A stretch of 58,986 bases of DNA from Verrucomicrobiota bacterium (lineage in GTDB: Bacteria > Verrucomicrobiota > Verrucomicrobiia > Chthoniobacterales > Chthoniobacteraceae), in NCBI GenBank assembly GCA_009885995.1, contig VFJQ01000027.1, positions 1 through 58,986 on the forward strand. Reading direction: 5' to 3'. How positions within the stretch are numbered: position 1 is the stretch's first letter; each line of letters begins with the position of its first letter. Shown here piece after piece: positions 26,180 through 36,450 of the stretch. A program made the position numbers and the translations under genes. The notes below the pieces were generated by a model that did not search any database, was not told where the DNA came from, and was given only the letters and a program-made list of their open reading frames with translations.

Positions 26180-27612
26180 AAACGCTCCTGCTCCTGCTCC
26201 TCCTCCCGCTGCTCGCCCGCGCGCACGTCGGCAGCCCGAACGTCTTCTTCGAGGGCCACGCCGGTCCACACGCCGTGCGCGTGAGCATCCGCCCGCCCGC
26301 GGCGATCCCGGGTTTTGCGCAGGTCGATGTGCGCGTCGCAGAGGAAGGCGTGCGCATCGTCAGCGTTCAGCCCGCCTTCCAAGGTGCCGGTGCGCCGACC
26401 GCACCCGAGCCGACGCTGGCCACCGCCGTCGCCGGCGATGCGCACCTTTTCAACGCATCCATCTGGCTGCTGCGCCGCGGCTCCTACGCGATCCACGTCG
26501 CCGTCGAAAGCCCGCGCGGCAGCGGCACCGTGGCCGTGCCCTTGCAAGCATCCGCGCTCTCCCGCCCCGAGATGCCGCCCGCGCTCGGCGCGGTCCTTTC
26601 CATTCTCGGCCTCGTCCTTTTCGCATCCGCCGTGTGGATCGCCACCGCAGCGGTGCCGCGCCGATTCACCGCGCTCGCCGCCACGCTCCTCCTCGGCGGC
26701 GCGCTCACCGGCGGCGCCGTGCGCTGGCGGAAAATGGATCGCGAGTTCCGCAGCAACGCACTTGCCCAACCACGCGCCGTCTCCGCGAGCGTCCGCACCG
26801 CCGGCTCGACCCACCTCCTCCAGCTCACGCGCGACGCTTCCACCACCACGACGTGGGACACGCTCGCCGCCGATCACGGCAAGCTCATGCACCTCTTCCT
26901 CATCCGCGAAGCGGACGGCAACGCCATCGCGCACCTGCATCCCGTGCGACGCGATGGGCAGACCTTCGAAGGCGTGCTGCCGCCGCTCGCCGCCGGCGCT
27001 TACCACCTCTACGGCGAACTCACCTACGAGACCGGCAGCAACGAAACGCTCGTCACCAGCGTGACGCTCCCCTCACCGCTCGGCGTGCCCGCGCAGACCG
27101 CGGTGAACATGGCGAACGAGGTTTGGTGCCAGTCGCCGCCCGCGCCCGTGGGCAACGCCGCGCAGCCCTTCGCGCTCGACGCCGACGACTCATGGCACGC
27201 CGGTCCGCGGCCTGCGCAGCCGCGCACCAGCCCGCTCATGGGCGGCAGCCGCATGGTCTTCCAAAACGCCGGCGACTTCATCGCGAACCGTGAGACGACG
27301 CTGCGCTTTGCCGTCTTCGATTCACGCGGCGAAGCCGTCGCCCTCCAGCCCTACATGGGGATGCTCGGCCACGCCGTCGTGCGCCACGACGACGGCGCCG
27401 TCTTCACGCACCTCCACCCGCTCGGCACGATCTCGATGGCCGCGCAGGAGATGCTCACGCCGCGCGCCGCGACACCCGCGCCGCCGCCACCTGGCACGCA
27501 CGAGGTCACCTTCCCCTACGCCTTTCCACGCGATGGCGACTACCGCATCTGGGTGCAAGTGCGCATCAACACCCGCGTCGTCACGGGCGTCTTCGACGTG
27601 CGCGTGAGGTAG
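26176..27612 (+). CDS. Membrane-anchored, His/Met-containing protein, possible metal handling
   Basis: 478 residues from ATG 26176, overlapping the preceding stop by 4 bp. Signal peptide (KTLLLLLLLPLLARA), then a beta domain (about residues 16-130), two membrane helices (around residues 137-185), and two extracytoplasmic segments with His/Met clusters: DHGKLMHLFLIREADGNAIAHLHP and, near residue 390-420, GMLGHAVVRHDDGAVFTHLHP. These repeated H-x-H-P clusters recall YtkA/CopC-like copper-handling domains, a resemblance and not an assignment. Neighbouring CusF-SCO genes add weak support for copper biology. Coding status is strong because of the coupling and composition. Confidence 0.75.
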   Translation: MKTLLLLLLLPLLARAHVGSPNVFFEGHAGPHAVRVSIRPPAAIPGFAQVDVRVAEEGVRIVSVQPAFQGAGAPTAPEPTLATAVAGDAHLFNASIWLLRRGSYAIHVAVESPRGSGTVAVPLQASALSRPEMPPALGAVLSILGLVLFASAVWIATAAVPRRFTALAATLLLGGALTGGAVRWRKMDREFRSNALAQPRAVSASVRTAGSTHLLQLTRDASTTTTWDTLAADHGKLMHLFLIREADGNAIAHLHPVRRDGQTFEGVLPPLAAGAYHLYGELTYETGSNETLVTSVTLPSPLGVPAQTAVNMANEVWCQSPPAPVGNAAQPFALDADDSWHAGPRPAQPRTSPLMGGSRMVFQNAGDFIANRETTLRFAVFDSRGEAVALQPYMGMLGHAVVRHDDGAVFTHLHPLGTISMAAQEMLTPRAATPAPPPPGTHEVTFPYAFPRDGDYRIWVQVRINTRVVTGVFDVRVR

Positions 27613-27687
27613 GGACCGCTGTCCTCAGCGGTCCGCGATGTGGCAGCCACGTCGCACAGCGGACGGCTGGGGACAGCCGTCCCTACC
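27609..27687. repeat. REP-like inverted pair of palindromes
   Basis: Two 28-nt units in inverted orientation fill the gap between two convergent genes: GTAGGGACCGCTGTCCTCAG with its continuation (27609-27636), and the complement of 27660-27687, which reads GTAGGGACGGCTGTCCCCAG with its continuation. Each unit is itself a hairpin (GGACCGCT/AGCGGTCC and GGACGGCT/AGCCGTCC). The changed stem base is compensated in both arms, so the structure is under selection or recently copied. Likely a BIME-type mobile REP element; it may also act as a bidirectional terminator. Confidence 0.75.
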
Positions 27688-27695
27688 TTCTGCTG

Positions 27696-30600
27696 CTACG
27701 CCGAATAATTGAGCCACGGCCCGAGCCAGCGCTCGGCCTCGGCGAGCGGCCAGCCCTTGCGCTGCGCGTAGTCTTCCACCTGGTCGCGCCCGAGCTTCCC
27801 CACGGCGAAGTAGCGCGACTCGGGATGCGCAAAATAGAGCCCGCTCACGCTACTGCCCGGCCACATCGCGAAGGATTCGGTGAGCTTCATGCCGATCTTC
27901 GCCTCCACATCGAGAAGCTGCCAAAGCGTGCCTTTCTCGGTGTGATCCGGCGATGCCGGGTAGCCCGCCGCGGGACGAATGCCGCGATACTTCTCGGCGA
28001 TCAGGTCATCGCTCGTGAAATGCTCGGCGCGGCCATAGCCCCACTCGTCGCGCACACGCTTGTGCAAGCACTCGGCGAAGGCTTCGGCCAACCGATCCGC
28101 GAGCGCCTCGGCCATGATGGCGTTGTAGTCGTCGAGTTCCGCTTTGAATTGCTTCACCAACTCATCGAGCCCGATGCCCGACGTGACCGCGAATCCGCCA
28201 ATGTGATCGCCGGCGGGCGCGATGAAGTCGGCGAGGCAGCGATATGGATTCGCCGCGTCGGCGCCTGTCTTCTCCGTCTGCTGGCGCAGGAAGTGGAAGC
28301 GCGTGGTGTTCTGCACGACCACATCATCGCTGTCGCGATGCGCGGGGAAGAATCCATAGACCGCGCGGGCGCGGAGCAGCTTCTCCGCGATGATGCGGTC
28401 GAGCAGCGCCTGCGCGTCGGCGAAAAGCTTGCGCGCCTGCTCCCCGTATTTTTCGTGATCGAGGATCTTCGGATACACGCCGCGCAGCTCCCATGTGTGG
28501 AAGAAGGGCGACCAGTCGATGTAGCCGCGCAACTCGGTGAGCGGGAAATCTTCCAGCACACGCACGCCCGTGAACTCGGGCTGCGGCACGTCGTCGTAGC
28601 TGAGCCGCGCCGCTTTCTCGCGAGCCTCGGCGATGGAGACAAGCTTCGTGGTGGTTCCGGAGTGATGCGCGCGGAGCTTGTCCTGATCGGCGAGATTCTT
28701 CGCGGCGTAGGCGGGCTTTTGCTCCTCCGAAAGCAGCGCGCTGACGACCGGCACGGCGCGACTGGCGTCGAGCACGTGGACGATCGGGTGCGAATACGCG
28801 AGCGCGATCTTCACGGCGGTGTGCGCCTTCGAGGTGGTAGCGCCGCCGATGAGCAGCGGCAGCTTCAACCCACGCCGCTCCATCTCGCGGGCGACGTGGA
28901 CCATCTCGTCGAGGCTCGGCGTGATGAGGCCGCTGAGTCCGATGATGTCCGCGCCATGCGTCGCCGCGGCTTCGAGGATCTTTTCGCACGAGACCATCAC
29001 GCCGAGGTCGATGACCTCGTAGTTGTTACACGCAAGCACGACCCCGACGATGTTCTTGCCGATGTCGTGGACATCGCCCTTCACCGTCGCGAGCACGATT
29101 TTTCCCTGCGCCTTCACGGCTTCGCCGCGCAAGGCCATCGCCGCTTTCTCCGCCTCCATGAACGGCGTGAGATACGCGACGGCTTTCTTCATCACGCGCG
29201 CGGACTTCACGACCTGCGGCAGGAACATTTTCCCCGCGCCGAAAAGATCGCCGACGACGCTCATGCCATCCATGAGCGGGCCTTCGATCACGAGAAGCGG
29301 CTTGCCAAGCTTCGCGCGCGCTTCCTCGGTGTCGGCATCGATGTAAGCGTCGATGCCCTTCACGAGCGCGTGCGAGAGCCGCTCCTCGACGGTGCCCCTG
29401 CGCCACTCCTCTTCCTTCTTCTGGGTCGCGACCGCGTCGGTGCCCGCGGCCTTCAGCTTCTCGCCGAAATCAACCAGCCGCTCGGTCGCATCGGCGCGGC
29501 GATTGAGCAGCACGTCTTCGACGAGTTCCTTCAGCTCGGGCGCGATCTCCTCATACACCTCGAGCATCCCCGCATTCACGATGCCCATGTCCATGCCGGC
29601 CTGGATGGCGTGGAAGAGGAACGCGCTGTGCATCGCCTCACGCACCGTGTTGTTGCCGCGGAAGCTGAACGAGACATTCGACACGCCGCCGCTGACTTTC
29701 GCATGAGGGAGGTTCGCTTTGATCCAGCGCGTGGCCTCGATGAAATCGACGGCGTAGTTGTTGTGCTCCTCGATGCCGGTCCCGACGGTGAGGATGTTCG
29801 GATCGAAGATGATGTCCTCGGGCGGGAAGCCGACTTCATCGACGAGCATACCGTAGGCGCGCTCACAGATGCGGATCTTCTCCGCGTAAGTCGCGGCCTG
29901 GCCTTGCTCATCGAAGGCCATCACGACCACAGCGGCGCCGTAGCGCAGGATGGTGCGCGCGTGCTCGCGGAAGGTATCTTCGCCGGCCTTGAGCGAGATC
30001 GAGTTCACGATGCCTTTGCCTTGCAAACATTTCAGCCCAGCTTCGATCACCTCCCACTTCGACGAATCGACCATGAACGGCACCTTCGCGACCTCCGGCT
30101 CGCTGCCGAGCAGGAGCAGAAAGCGCGTCATCGCCGCGACGCCGTCGATCATCCCCTCGTCCATGCAGATGTCGATGATGTTGGCGCCGTTCTCGACCTG
30201 CTGCCGCGCGACGCTCACCGCTTCCTCGTAGTTTCCTTCCTTGATCAGCTTCGCAAATCTCGGCGACCCGGCGACGTTCGTGCGCTCGCCGATCATGATG
30301 AAGCTGCCGACTTGCTGCGTGAACGGCTGCGAGCCCGAGAGCCGCAGTGGCAGCGCCGCGCCGGTGGAAAACTTCGTCTCCTCGTGCGGCTCGCGCGGGG
30401 GCAGATTCGCGAGCGCCTTCGCGATGGCGGCGATGTGCTCGGGCGTGTTGCCGCAGCAACCGCCGGCGAGATTGAGCAGCCCGCTCTGCGCGAACTCGCC
30501 GAGGAAGCGGCCCATGTCCGCCGGCTTCAAATCGAAGCCGGTCGGCGAGAGTGGGTTCGGCAGGCCGGCGTTCGGGTAGCAGGAAATTGCCGCGCCGGAT

Positions 30601-31457
30601 TTTTCCGCCAACTCGGCGAGGAAGGGCCGCATGAGGTCCGGGCCGAGCGAGCAGTTCAAGCCGACCGAGAGCGGCTTCACGTGCTTCACCGCGTTCCAGA
30701 ATGCCTCGACTGTCTGCGCCGAGATCATCGTCTCGCCGCCGCGCCCGACCGCCGCCGAGATCATGATCGGCAGCCGCTTCCCATCCTTCGCAAAGACTTC
30801 CTCGATCGCCACGAGCGCGGCTTTCGCGTTCAACGAATCAAAGATCGTCTCGACCAGCAGCACATCCGAACCGCCCGCGATTAGCGCGCGCACCTGCTGG
30901 ATGTAGGCCGCTTTCACCTGATCGAAGGTGACCACGCGGAAGCCCGCGTCGTCCGCATCCGGCGAGTTCGAGAGCGACACCGTCAGCGGCCCGATCGCAC
31001 CGGCCACAAAGCGCTGCCGTCCATCCTGGTTCGCCACGCGATCCGCCCACTCGCGACACTGCCGCGCGGACTGCTCGTTAATCTCCCAAGCGAGGTCGCC
31101 GAGGAATTTGTCCTCGATGATCTTCTGGTAAAAGGCGGGGTCTTTCCGCCCGCCGTGCTCGCGCGGGTCGTCCACGAAGAATTCGCTCTGCCCGATGCTC
31201 GTCGCCGAGAAGGTATTCGTCTCGATGAGGTCCGCGCCGGCTTCGAGGAAGCGCCGGTGGATGTCGCAGATCATCTGCGGCTGCGTGAGTGAGAAGAGAT
31301 CGCCGTTGTTGAGCAGATCCTTCTTCGCATCGGCGAAGCGCGCCCCTCGCATGTCGGCCTCCGTCATCCCGTAGGTGCGGATCGTGGTGCCCATCGCACC
31401 ATCGATGATGGCGATGCGTTCGCGCAGGAGCTTTTCGAGCGGATGAAGGACGGGCAT
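27696..31457 (-). CDS. metH: Cobalamin-dependent methionine synthase
   Basis: 1,253 residues, full-length for the family (E. coli ~1,227). Domains in order: homocysteine-binding module from residue ~10 ([14 protein letters not shown]) with the zinc cysteines ([13 protein letters not shown] near residue 332); methyltetrahydrofolate-binding pterin module ([13 protein letters not shown]; later [11 protein letters not shown]); cap helices; B12-binding domain with base-off ligand motif [10 protein letters not shown] near residue 790 and GLSGLITPS; and C-terminal SAM-binding activation domain with [16 protein letters not shown]. It transfers a methyl group from 5-methyl-THF to homocysteine. It ends just before the REP-like element. 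No cobalamin or SAM riboswitch was recognised upstream. Confidence 0.98.
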   Translation of the reverse strand: MPVLHPLEKLLRERIAIIDGAMGTTIRTYGMTEADMRGARFADAKKDLLNNGDLFSLTQPQMICDIHRRFLEAGADLIETNTFSATSIGQSEFFVDDPREHGGRKDPAFYQKIIEDKFLGDLAWEINEQSARQCREWADRVANQDGRQRFVAGAIGPLTVSLSNSPDADDAGFRVVTFDQVKAAYIQQVRALIAGGSDVLLVETIFDSLNAKAALVAIEEVFAKDGKRLPIMISAAVGRGGETMISAQTVEAFWNAVKHVKPLSVGLNCSLGPDLMRPFLAELAEKSGAAISCYPNAGLPNPLSPTGFDLKPADMGRFLGEFAQSGLLNLAGGCCGNTPEHIAAIAKALANLPPREPHEETKFSTGAALPLRLSGSQPFTQQVGSFIMIGERTNVAGSPRFAKLIKEGNYEEAVSVARQQVENGANIIDICMDEGMIDGVAAMTRFLLLLGSEPEVAKVPFMVDSSKWEVIEAGLKCLQGKGIVNSISLKAGEDTFREHARTILRYGAAVVVMAFDEQGQAATYAEKIRICERAYGMLVDEVGFPPEDIIFDPNILTVGTGIEEHNNYAVDFIEATRWIKANLPHAKVSGGVSNVSFSFRGNNTVREAMHSAFLFHAIQAGMDMGIVNAGMLEVYEEIAPELKELVEDVLLNRRADATERLVDFGEKLKAAGTDAVATQKKEEEWRRGTVEERLSHALVKGIDAYIDADTEEARAKLGKPLLVIEGPLMDGMSVVGDLFGAGKMFLPQVVKSARVMKKAVAYLTPFMEAEKAAMALRGEAVKAQGKIVLATVKGDVHDIGKNIVGVVLACNNYEVIDLGVMVSCEKILEAAATHGADIIGLSGLITPSLDEMVHVAREMERRGLKLPLLIGGATTSKAHTAVKIALAYSHPIVHVLDASRAVPVVSALLSEEQKPAYAAKNLADQDKLRAHHSGTTTKLVSIAEAREKAARLSYDDVPQPEFTGVRVLEDFPLTELRGYIDWSPFFHTWELRGVYPKILDHEKYGEQARKLFADAQALLDRIIAEKLLRARAVYGFFPAHRDSDDVVVQNTTRFHFLRQQTEKTGADAANPYRCLADFIAPAGDHIGGFAVTSGIGLDELVKQFKAELDDYNAIMAEALADRLAEAFAECLHKRVRDEWGYGRAEHFTSDDLIAEKYRGIRPAAGYPASPDHTEKGTLWQLLDVEAKIGMKLTESFAMWPGSSVSGLYFAHPESRYFAVGKLGRDQVEDYAQRKGWPLAEAERWLGPWLNYSA

Positions 31458-31732
31458 GGAAGTCAGCGAAGAAAGCCGAGGCTCGCTGCAGGCTCAAGGA
31501 ACAAATCATCGCATCAAGATGGGGTGATGGGTTTCTTGCTGTCACAAACAATCCCTTGCGCCGCCGCCGTTCCCTGCTCCTATCCGCCCCGTTACTTTGA
31601 TTGTGTTGTGTGTGTTGTGTAGCGCGGAAGATCGTCAGTTGAGTTTGTCTCTTTGGTGATTTGAAACCCGATGAACGGGAACGGCTTCAGAAGCAGGCAG
31701 GCAGTCAGATCACTAAAAGAAAACAAACCACT

Positions 31733-32104
<372 letters not shown>

Positions 32105-32123
32105 TCACGGGAAACCGATTCAA

Positions 32124-32163
32124 GAGGCGGGGCGCTCCATCTGGGGCGCCTCGCCTTCTTTTT
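32124..32163 (+). terminator. Intrinsic terminator after the RRM gene
   Basis: A 12-bp stem (32124-32135 with 32146-32157, two G-U pairs) around a 10-nt loop is followed by CTTTTT. It lies 20 bp after the RRM stop codon and 19 bp before infA, so it separates or attenuates transcription into infA. Confidence 0.8.
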
Positions 32164-32181
32164 CACCCCACCTTTTCCTAA

Positions 32182-32397
32182 ATGTCCGAAGACGTTATCG
32201 AAACCGAAGGCAGGATCACCGACGTGCTCCCTGGCACGATGTTCCGAGTCGAGCTCGCGAATCAGCACCGAGTGCTCGCCCACATCTCCGGAAAGATGCG
32301 CAAGCGTTTCATCCGCCTGACCAATGGCGACCGCGTGAAGTTGGAGATGTCACCCTACGACATCAACAAGGCGCGGATCGTTTATCGCCTGCAATAA
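32182..32397 (+). CDS. infA: Translation initiation factor IF-1
   Basis: 71 residues, the usual size. It is a single S1/OB-fold domain beginning [19 protein letters not shown] with [16 protein letters not shown] and [12 protein letters not shown], matching IF-1 throughout. IF-1 occupies the ribosomal A site during initiation. It is transcribed alone here, downstream of the RRM gene and its terminator, and converges with the oxidase assembly operon (stop codons one base apart). Confidence 0.97.
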   Translation: MSEDVIETEGRITDVLPGTMFRVELANQHRVLAHISGKMRKRFIRLTNGDRVKLEMSPYDINKARIVYRLQ

Positions 32398-32398
32398 G

Positions 32399-32836
32399 TC
32401 AGGCTCCCGCGGGCGGGAACCAGACGTAGAGCATGAGGTAAACGAGGACGCCGGTGAGGGAGACGTAGAGCCAGATCGGCGCCGCGATTCTGGCCCACTT
32501 GCGGTGCATATCGTAGCGAGCTTGGAGCGCGCGCGCGACCGTGAGGATGATGAATGGCAGCACCGCGACGGCGAGCGGAGTGTGCGTGCCCAGGATGATG
32601 AAATAGAGCGTCTTCGGCCAGCCGGGATGCGTGAAGTGCGTGACGTGGCCGGCCTTTGCGTAGTGGTAGATGAGGTAGCACGTGAGGAACGCGGTCGAGG
32701 TGATGAGCGCGGTCACCATGCAGGTGATGTGCGCCAGCTTGCGTTCGGCTTTGATGAAGGCGAGGCCGAGCACGATGAAGACGGTGCTCAGCGTGTTGAG
32801 GCTCGCGTTGATGGCTGGAAGATCCTGGATGGTCAT
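32399..32836 (-). CDS. DUF420 membrane protein (cytochrome oxidase assembly-associated)
   Basis: 145 residues with four hydrophobic helices. Conserved DUF420 features are visible: INASLNTLSTVFIVLG at the N-terminus, HITCMVTAL, FTHPGWPKTLYFIILGTHTPLA and HRKWARIAAPIWLYVSLTGV. Histidines in the membrane could bind heme or copper. DUF420 proteins (CtaM-like in Gram-positives) are tied to maturation of heme-copper oxidases. Its ATG overlaps the SCO gene stop (ATGA). It is the last gene of the respiratory locus. Confidence 0.88.
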   Translation of the reverse strand: MTIQDLPAINASLNTLSTVFIVLGLAFIKAERKLAHITCMVTALITSTAFLTCYLIYHYAKAGHVTHFTHPGWPKTLYFIILGTHTPLAVAVLPFIILTVARALQARYDMHRKWARIAAPIWLYVSLTGVLVYLMLYVWFPPAGA

Positions 32837-33435
32837 GGTTGTTCGCGAAGGAGATGGCCGATATCGGCAGCGAGCTTCGCATTCTGGTCCTCGCCGACGC
32901 CCTCGTAGAAACCGCGCACCCAGCCAGCGCGATCGACGAGCACGAGCTTCGTGCTGTGGGTGATCGGCTCCGGGTTGTTGCGCTCTTCGACGGCGGCGAG
33001 CTTGAAGCCGCGCGTGACGAGTTCGTAGATCACCGCTTTGTCACCGGTGCAGAAGAGCCAGTTCGCACCGGCGTCGAAGCGTGTGGCGTATTGCTGGAGC
33101 ACCTCCGGCGTGTCCTTCACGGGATCGAGCGAGATCGAAACGAGGCGGACGTCACTTTTGTCGGCAACCGTCTTCTGGAGCGCACTCAGGCGGCTCGAAA
33201 GCATCGGGCAAGGGCCAGGGCATGTTGTGTAGAAGAAGTCGGCTACCCAGACCTTTCCGGTGAGATCGGCGCGAGCCAGCGGCTTGCCCGCGCGCTCGGT
33301 CAGCGAGAAGTCAGGCACTTGCCAAAGCTTTTGCAGCCGCGGCGTTGCAGGGGCCTGGAGCATCTCGAAGGGTTCCTCCTTCTTGCAGCCAGCGAACGCC
33401 AGCGCGGCGAGCAATAGCGCGTGCGGAGTCTTCAT
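32833..33435 (-). CDS. SCO1/SenC copper chaperone lipoprotein
   Basis: 200 residues from ATG 33435, which overlaps the upstream ctaB stop by 4 bp and gives a lipoprotein signal with lipobox LAFAGC. SCO core: FFYTTCPGPCPML (CXXXC pair), SISLDPVKDTP and THSTKLVLVD (copper-ligand His). It delivers copper to, or reduces, the CuA site of cytochrome oxidase subunit II. A classical SCO, unlike the CusF-fused one at 23.4 kb. Confidence 0.93.
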   Translation of the reverse strand: MKTPHALLLAALAFAGCKKEEPFEMLQAPATPRLQKLWQVPDFSLTERAGKPLARADLTGKVWVADFFYTTCPGPCPMLSSRLSALQKTVADKSDVRLVSISLDPVKDTPEVLQQYATRFDAGANWLFCTGDKAVIYELVTRGFKLAAVEERNNPEPITHSTKLVLVDRAGWVRGFYEGVGEDQNAKLAADIGHLLREQP

Positions 33436-34337
33436 GCCTTGGTCATGACCATGAGGCCGAGGAGCAGCGGGAGGAAGATGATCGAAGCGAAGAAGAGGGC
33501 GCGGGCCGCGGTGCGCGAGCGCTCGGCGAGGAACCAAACCGCAGCACCGGCCATCGCCGCATCGAGCATGAGGGCACCGCTGAGATAAGCGTCGGTCAAC
33601 ATGCCAGACCAGAATGGAATCATGGTGATGGCGATGAGCGCACCGGTGAAGCCGAGCGCTTCAAATGCGGTGGAGGAACCGCTGGTATCGTCGCGGCGCA
33701 GCATGACGAAGCCGGCTTGCGCGTATTCGTCGCGATACATCCACGCGATCGCGAGGAAGTGCGGCATTTGCCACGTGAAGAGAATGCCGAAGAGCACCCA
33801 TGCGCCGAGGTCGAACGACGGACGCGCCGCAGTCCAGCCGATCATCGGCGGGATCGCGCCTGAGACGGCACCGACGATGGTGCAGAGGGAGGTCTTGCGC
33901 TTGAGCGGCGTGTAGAGCGCGAGGTAGGTGACGACGGTCGCAGCGGAAAGCCACGCGCTGGTCGCATTGCACGTCCACGCGAGCCACGCGGTGCCTGCCG
34001 TGCTGAGCGCGAGGCCGACGAGCAGCGCCGTGCTGCGGCTCATCCGACCGGCGGGGAGCGGGCGATGACGGGTGCGTTCCATCAGTCGATCGACGCCGAC
34101 TTCGAGCCACTGGTTGAGCGCACCCGCGCCAGCCGCAGCGAGCGCAGTGCCGAGGGTGGCATTGAGCAGGCGCAGCCACTCGATCGGGCTCGGGCTCGCG
34201 AGGAGGTAGCCGACGAAGGTGGTCACGATGACGAGCAGGCTCAGCCGCGCCTTGGTGAGCGTGAACAGATCGCTGAGCAGACCTGGCTCGGCGAGGTCGT
34301 GTTCATCTTCGATGGGAAGCGTGGCTTCGGTCTTCAT
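33432..34337 (-). CDS. ctaB: Protoheme IX farnesyltransferase (heme O synthase)
   Basis: 301 residues from ATG 34337, overlapping the upstream ctaA stop by 4 bp; the same frame is open further upstream but lies within ctaA. UbiA-superfamily prenyltransferase with LTKARLSLLVIVTTFVGYLL, the Asp-rich motif region NQWLEVGVDRLMERTRHRPL, and YRDEYAQAGFVMLR in the second loop. It attaches a farnesyl group to heme B to make heme O, the precursor of the heme A used by CtaD. Confidence 0.95.
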   Translation of the reverse strand: MKTEATLPIEDEHDLAEPGLLSDLFTLTKARLSLLVIVTTFVGYLLASPSPIEWLRLLNATLGTALAAAGAGALNQWLEVGVDRLMERTRHRPLPAGRMSRSTALLVGLALSTAGTAWLAWTCNATSAWLSAATVVTYLALYTPLKRKTSLCTIVGAVSGAIPPMIGWTAARPSFDLGAWVLFGILFTWQMPHFLAIAWMYRDEYAQAGFVMLRRDDTSGSSTAFEALGFTGALIAITMIPFWSGMLTDAYLSGALMLDAAMAGAAVWFLAERSRTAARALFFASIIFLPLLLGLMVMTKA

Positions 34338-35275
34338 GCGTGCGCTGCGGCGGAGGATCGGCCCGCGCGGGCGGCGAGCAAGACCGCAGTGGCGAGGATC
34401 GCGGCTCCGTTGAAGACGTGCGCCGTGGTGATGTGCGGGTGCTTGCCTTTCCACACGACGAGCACGCCGAGCGCGAACTGCACGAGCACGAGCGCGAGCA
34501 GGAGCCAGCAGGGACGCGCGAGTGCCGGCGTGCTGCGGACGACGCGCGGCGTGAGGCTGATGACGTGTGCGGCGAGCAGCACCGCGAGCACGCGGGTGTG
34601 GAGGAAGTTGAGCGCGATGAACGGGTTCCACGCCGCGGGCAACCAGTCGGCGCCCACCTTCGGCCAGGTCGGGATCGCGAGCCCGGCGCCGGGATGACGC
34701 ATCGCGGCGGCGACGATGAGCTGCGCGAAATAGAGCCCGACGGCGATGTGGGCGAGGCGCTGGATTTTCGCTGCGTGCGGGTGGGCTGGGACCTCGTGCC
34801 AGGCGGGCGAGAGGCGCGCGGCGAGGATGACCACGAGGACGAGGAAGACTTGCGCAAAGACGCCGTGCAGCACGCGGAAGGTGGTGGCGATGCCGCTGGT
34901 GGTGGGGGCGATGCCGCCGGGATCGAGCATGACGCGCAGGCCACCGAGGAGCGCCTGGGTGAGCACGGCGGCAAGCGCCCAGCCCGCGAGTGCGACGCAG
35001 CCCGAGGGCACGCTGGTGCTCGTTTTTCTGACCCAGAAAAAGAGCGCGGCGACGAGCGTGGCGACGAGGCCGGCGACGAGGCGGTGGCTGTGCTCGAGGG
35101 TTTTCATCACGTCGGTGAGCCAGCCGTCAGGGTTGAGCGAGCCGTCGCTGAGCGGCCAGTCGGGAAAGGCCATGCCTGCGCCGGTGGTGGTGGTGTGGCC
35201 GCCGACAAGGATCAGACCGAAGACGGCGACGACGACGAGCTTCGCGAAGCGAGAGAGGCTGACTGGCGCGGTCAT
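34334..35275 (-). CDS. ctaA: Heme A synthase
   Basis: 313 residues, eight predicted membrane helices in the CtaA/Cox15 pattern. Paired heme-ligand histidines are visible: EHSHRLVAG and FRVLHGVFAQ in the first half, NFLHTRVLAVLLAAH and TTAHVFNGA in the second. The N-terminus includes TTTGAGMAFPDWPLSDGSL, the conserved substrate-side loop. It oxidises the methyl group of heme O to heme A. It follows ctaC after 93 bp that contain a small hairpin, then overlaps ctaB. Confidence 0.94.
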   Translation of the reverse strand: MTAPVSLSRFAKLVVVAVFGLILVGGHTTTTGAGMAFPDWPLSDGSLNPDGWLTDVMKTLEHSHRLVAGLVATLVAALFFWVRKTSTSVPSGCVALAGWALAAVLTQALLGGLRVMLDPGGIAPTTSGIATTFRVLHGVFAQVFLVLVVILAARLSPAWHEVPAHPHAAKIQRLAHIAVGLYFAQLIVAAAMRHPGAGLAIPTWPKVGADWLPAAWNPFIALNFLHTRVLAVLLAAHVISLTPRVVRSTPALARPCWLLLALVLVQFALGVLVVWKGKHPHITTAHVFNGAAILATAVLLAARAGRSSAAAHA

Positions 35276-35331
35276 GCCGTCCGGAAGGCGCGCTTTTGCA
35301 AGGCGCGGCGAAGATGGTGGACGGTTAGGAA

Positions 35332-35348
35332 GCGCTTGGGGAAAGCGC
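35332..35348 (-). promoter_or_regulatory. Small hairpin between ctaC and ctaA
   Basis: A perfect 6-bp stem, GCGCTT/AAGCGC with a 5-nt loop, sits in the only gap longer than ~30 bp inside the respiratory locus (35276-35368). It could attenuate, or mark a processing site between structural and assembly genes. No U-tract. Confidence 0.35.
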
Positions 35349-35368
35349 GGTCCTTGGGAGCAGGCACG

Positions 35369-36187
35369 CTACTTCGCCGCAATCTGCGGCAGCGCGGGCG
35401 CGGCGGCGGCAGCGGTGGGCGCGACAGGCGCGGCAGGCTTGCGAAGGTCGAGGATACTCTTCTGCCACGCCTCGAAGTCGGCCTTCTTCTCTGTGATCAT
35501 GTTAGCCTTCATCGCGTAGTGGTTCGCGCCGCAGAGCTGGGCGCAGACGATCTCAAACTCGCCGGCCTTCACCGGTCGGAACCACATCGGCACCATGCTG
35601 CCGGGGATGGCATCTTGCGTCATGCGCATCGTGTGAAGCGAGAGGCTGTGGATGACGTCCTTCGAGGTGATCTCGATTTTGGTCGGCCGGTATTGCTCGA
35701 GGTGCAGTTCGCCCTTGGTGACGATGTCATCCGCAGCGGCTGGGTCGGTCTTGTCGAGGCCGATCGAGTTGTTGCCGTCGATGAGGCGGTTGTCCTGCCT
35801 ACCGAAGACGCCGTCGGGGCCGGCGTAGTGGAAGTTCCAGGCGAACTGTTCGCCGATGCACTTGATTTCCAAGGTGTTGGCCTTGTCGGGCCAACTTTCG
35901 GGACCGACACGGTCGTTCCAAAGCGGGAGGGCGAAGCCGAGAAGCAACACGGCTTCGATGAGGACGACGCTGACTTCCAGGTGCAGCGAGGCTTTGCTCT
36001 TCACTCCGTAGTAGTTCGCCTTGGGGTTCCGGCGCTTGTTGAAACGCCAGATGGTGTAGAAAAAGTAGGTGGTCCAGCCGACGAAGAGCGCGGCCATGAA
36101 CCAGTGACACAGCTCGAGCATATGATCGATGTTCGTGCCGTGTTCGGATGCGTTCGGGACGATCCCGATCAGTTCGTTGATGGTCAT
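35369..36187 (-). CDS. ctaC: Cytochrome c oxidase subunit II
   Basis: 272 residues. Two N-terminal membrane helices (around residues 27-50 and 72-92) precede the cupredoxin domain with IGEQFAWNFHYAG and the CuA site: His180 (DVIHSLSLH), then CAQLCGANHYAM with Cys215, Cys219, His223 and Met226. It receives electrons from cytochrome c and passes them to heme a of CtaD. There is no C-terminal cytochrome c domain, so unlike classical caa3 oxidases its donor is a separate protein, plausibly one of the cytochromes encoded at 40-41.7 kb. The C-terminus is Ala/Pro-rich. The start overlaps the small upstream gene (ATGA). Confidence 0.96.
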   Translation of the reverse strand: MTINELIGIVPNASEHGTNIDHMLELCHWFMAALFVGWTTYFFYTIWRFNKRRNPKANYYGVKSKASLHLEVSVVLIEAVLLLGFALPLWNDRVGPESWPDKANTLEIKCIGEQFAWNFHYAGPDGVFGRQDNRLIDGNNSIGLDKTDPAAADDIVTKGELHLEQYRPTKIEITSKDVIHSLSLHTMRMTQDAIPGSMVPMWFRPVKAGEFEIVCAQLCGANHYAMKANMITEKKADFEAWQKSILDLRKPAAPVAPTAAAAAPALPQIAAK

Positions 36188-36450
36188 TTCAAGTCGTGGG
36201 CAGGCAGCGGGCCGTCGGCGTCAAACTCCGCGTGTGGTGGTAACGGCAGTTTGGCGCGCCGATAGAGAGTGAAGGCGAACGCGCCTAGGAGACCAAAGAT
36301 CGCAGCAAGGACGCCGAGCATGAGGAAGATGGCTGCGTTGGCGCCGCGGGCGATGTTGGAGTTCGGGTCGCCCATGCACACGCTGCACGCGCTGGCGAGT
36401 TGCGGCGCGAATGCGAGCGTGAGGATGAGGAGGCCGGTGAGGCGCTTCAT
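36184..36450 (-). CDS. Small exported protein with ACSVCMGDP motif and one membrane helix
   Basis: 88 residues from ATG 36450, overlapping the upstream gene (ATGA) and ctaC. Signal peptide (LTGLLILTLAFAPQLASA), then ACSVCMGDPNSN with a CxxC pair immediately after cleavage, one membrane helix (FLMLGVLAAIFGLLGAFAF) and a basic/acidic tail. The CxxC could bind copper or act in thiol redox during CuA assembly; that is inference. I recognise no named family, but the position inside the oxidase operon suggests an accessory role. Confidence 0.85.
   Translation of the reverse strand: MKRLTGLLILTLAFAPQLASACSVCMGDPNSNIARGANAAIFLMLGVLAAIFGLLGAFAFTLYRRAKLPLPPHAEFDADGPLPAHDLK

Noticed and set aside
31460..31530. 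A CCGAGG/GCTCGCTGC segment resembling part of an SAH riboswitch near metH
   Set aside because: It lies on the strand opposite to metH and lacks the full set of stems. Coincidental match.
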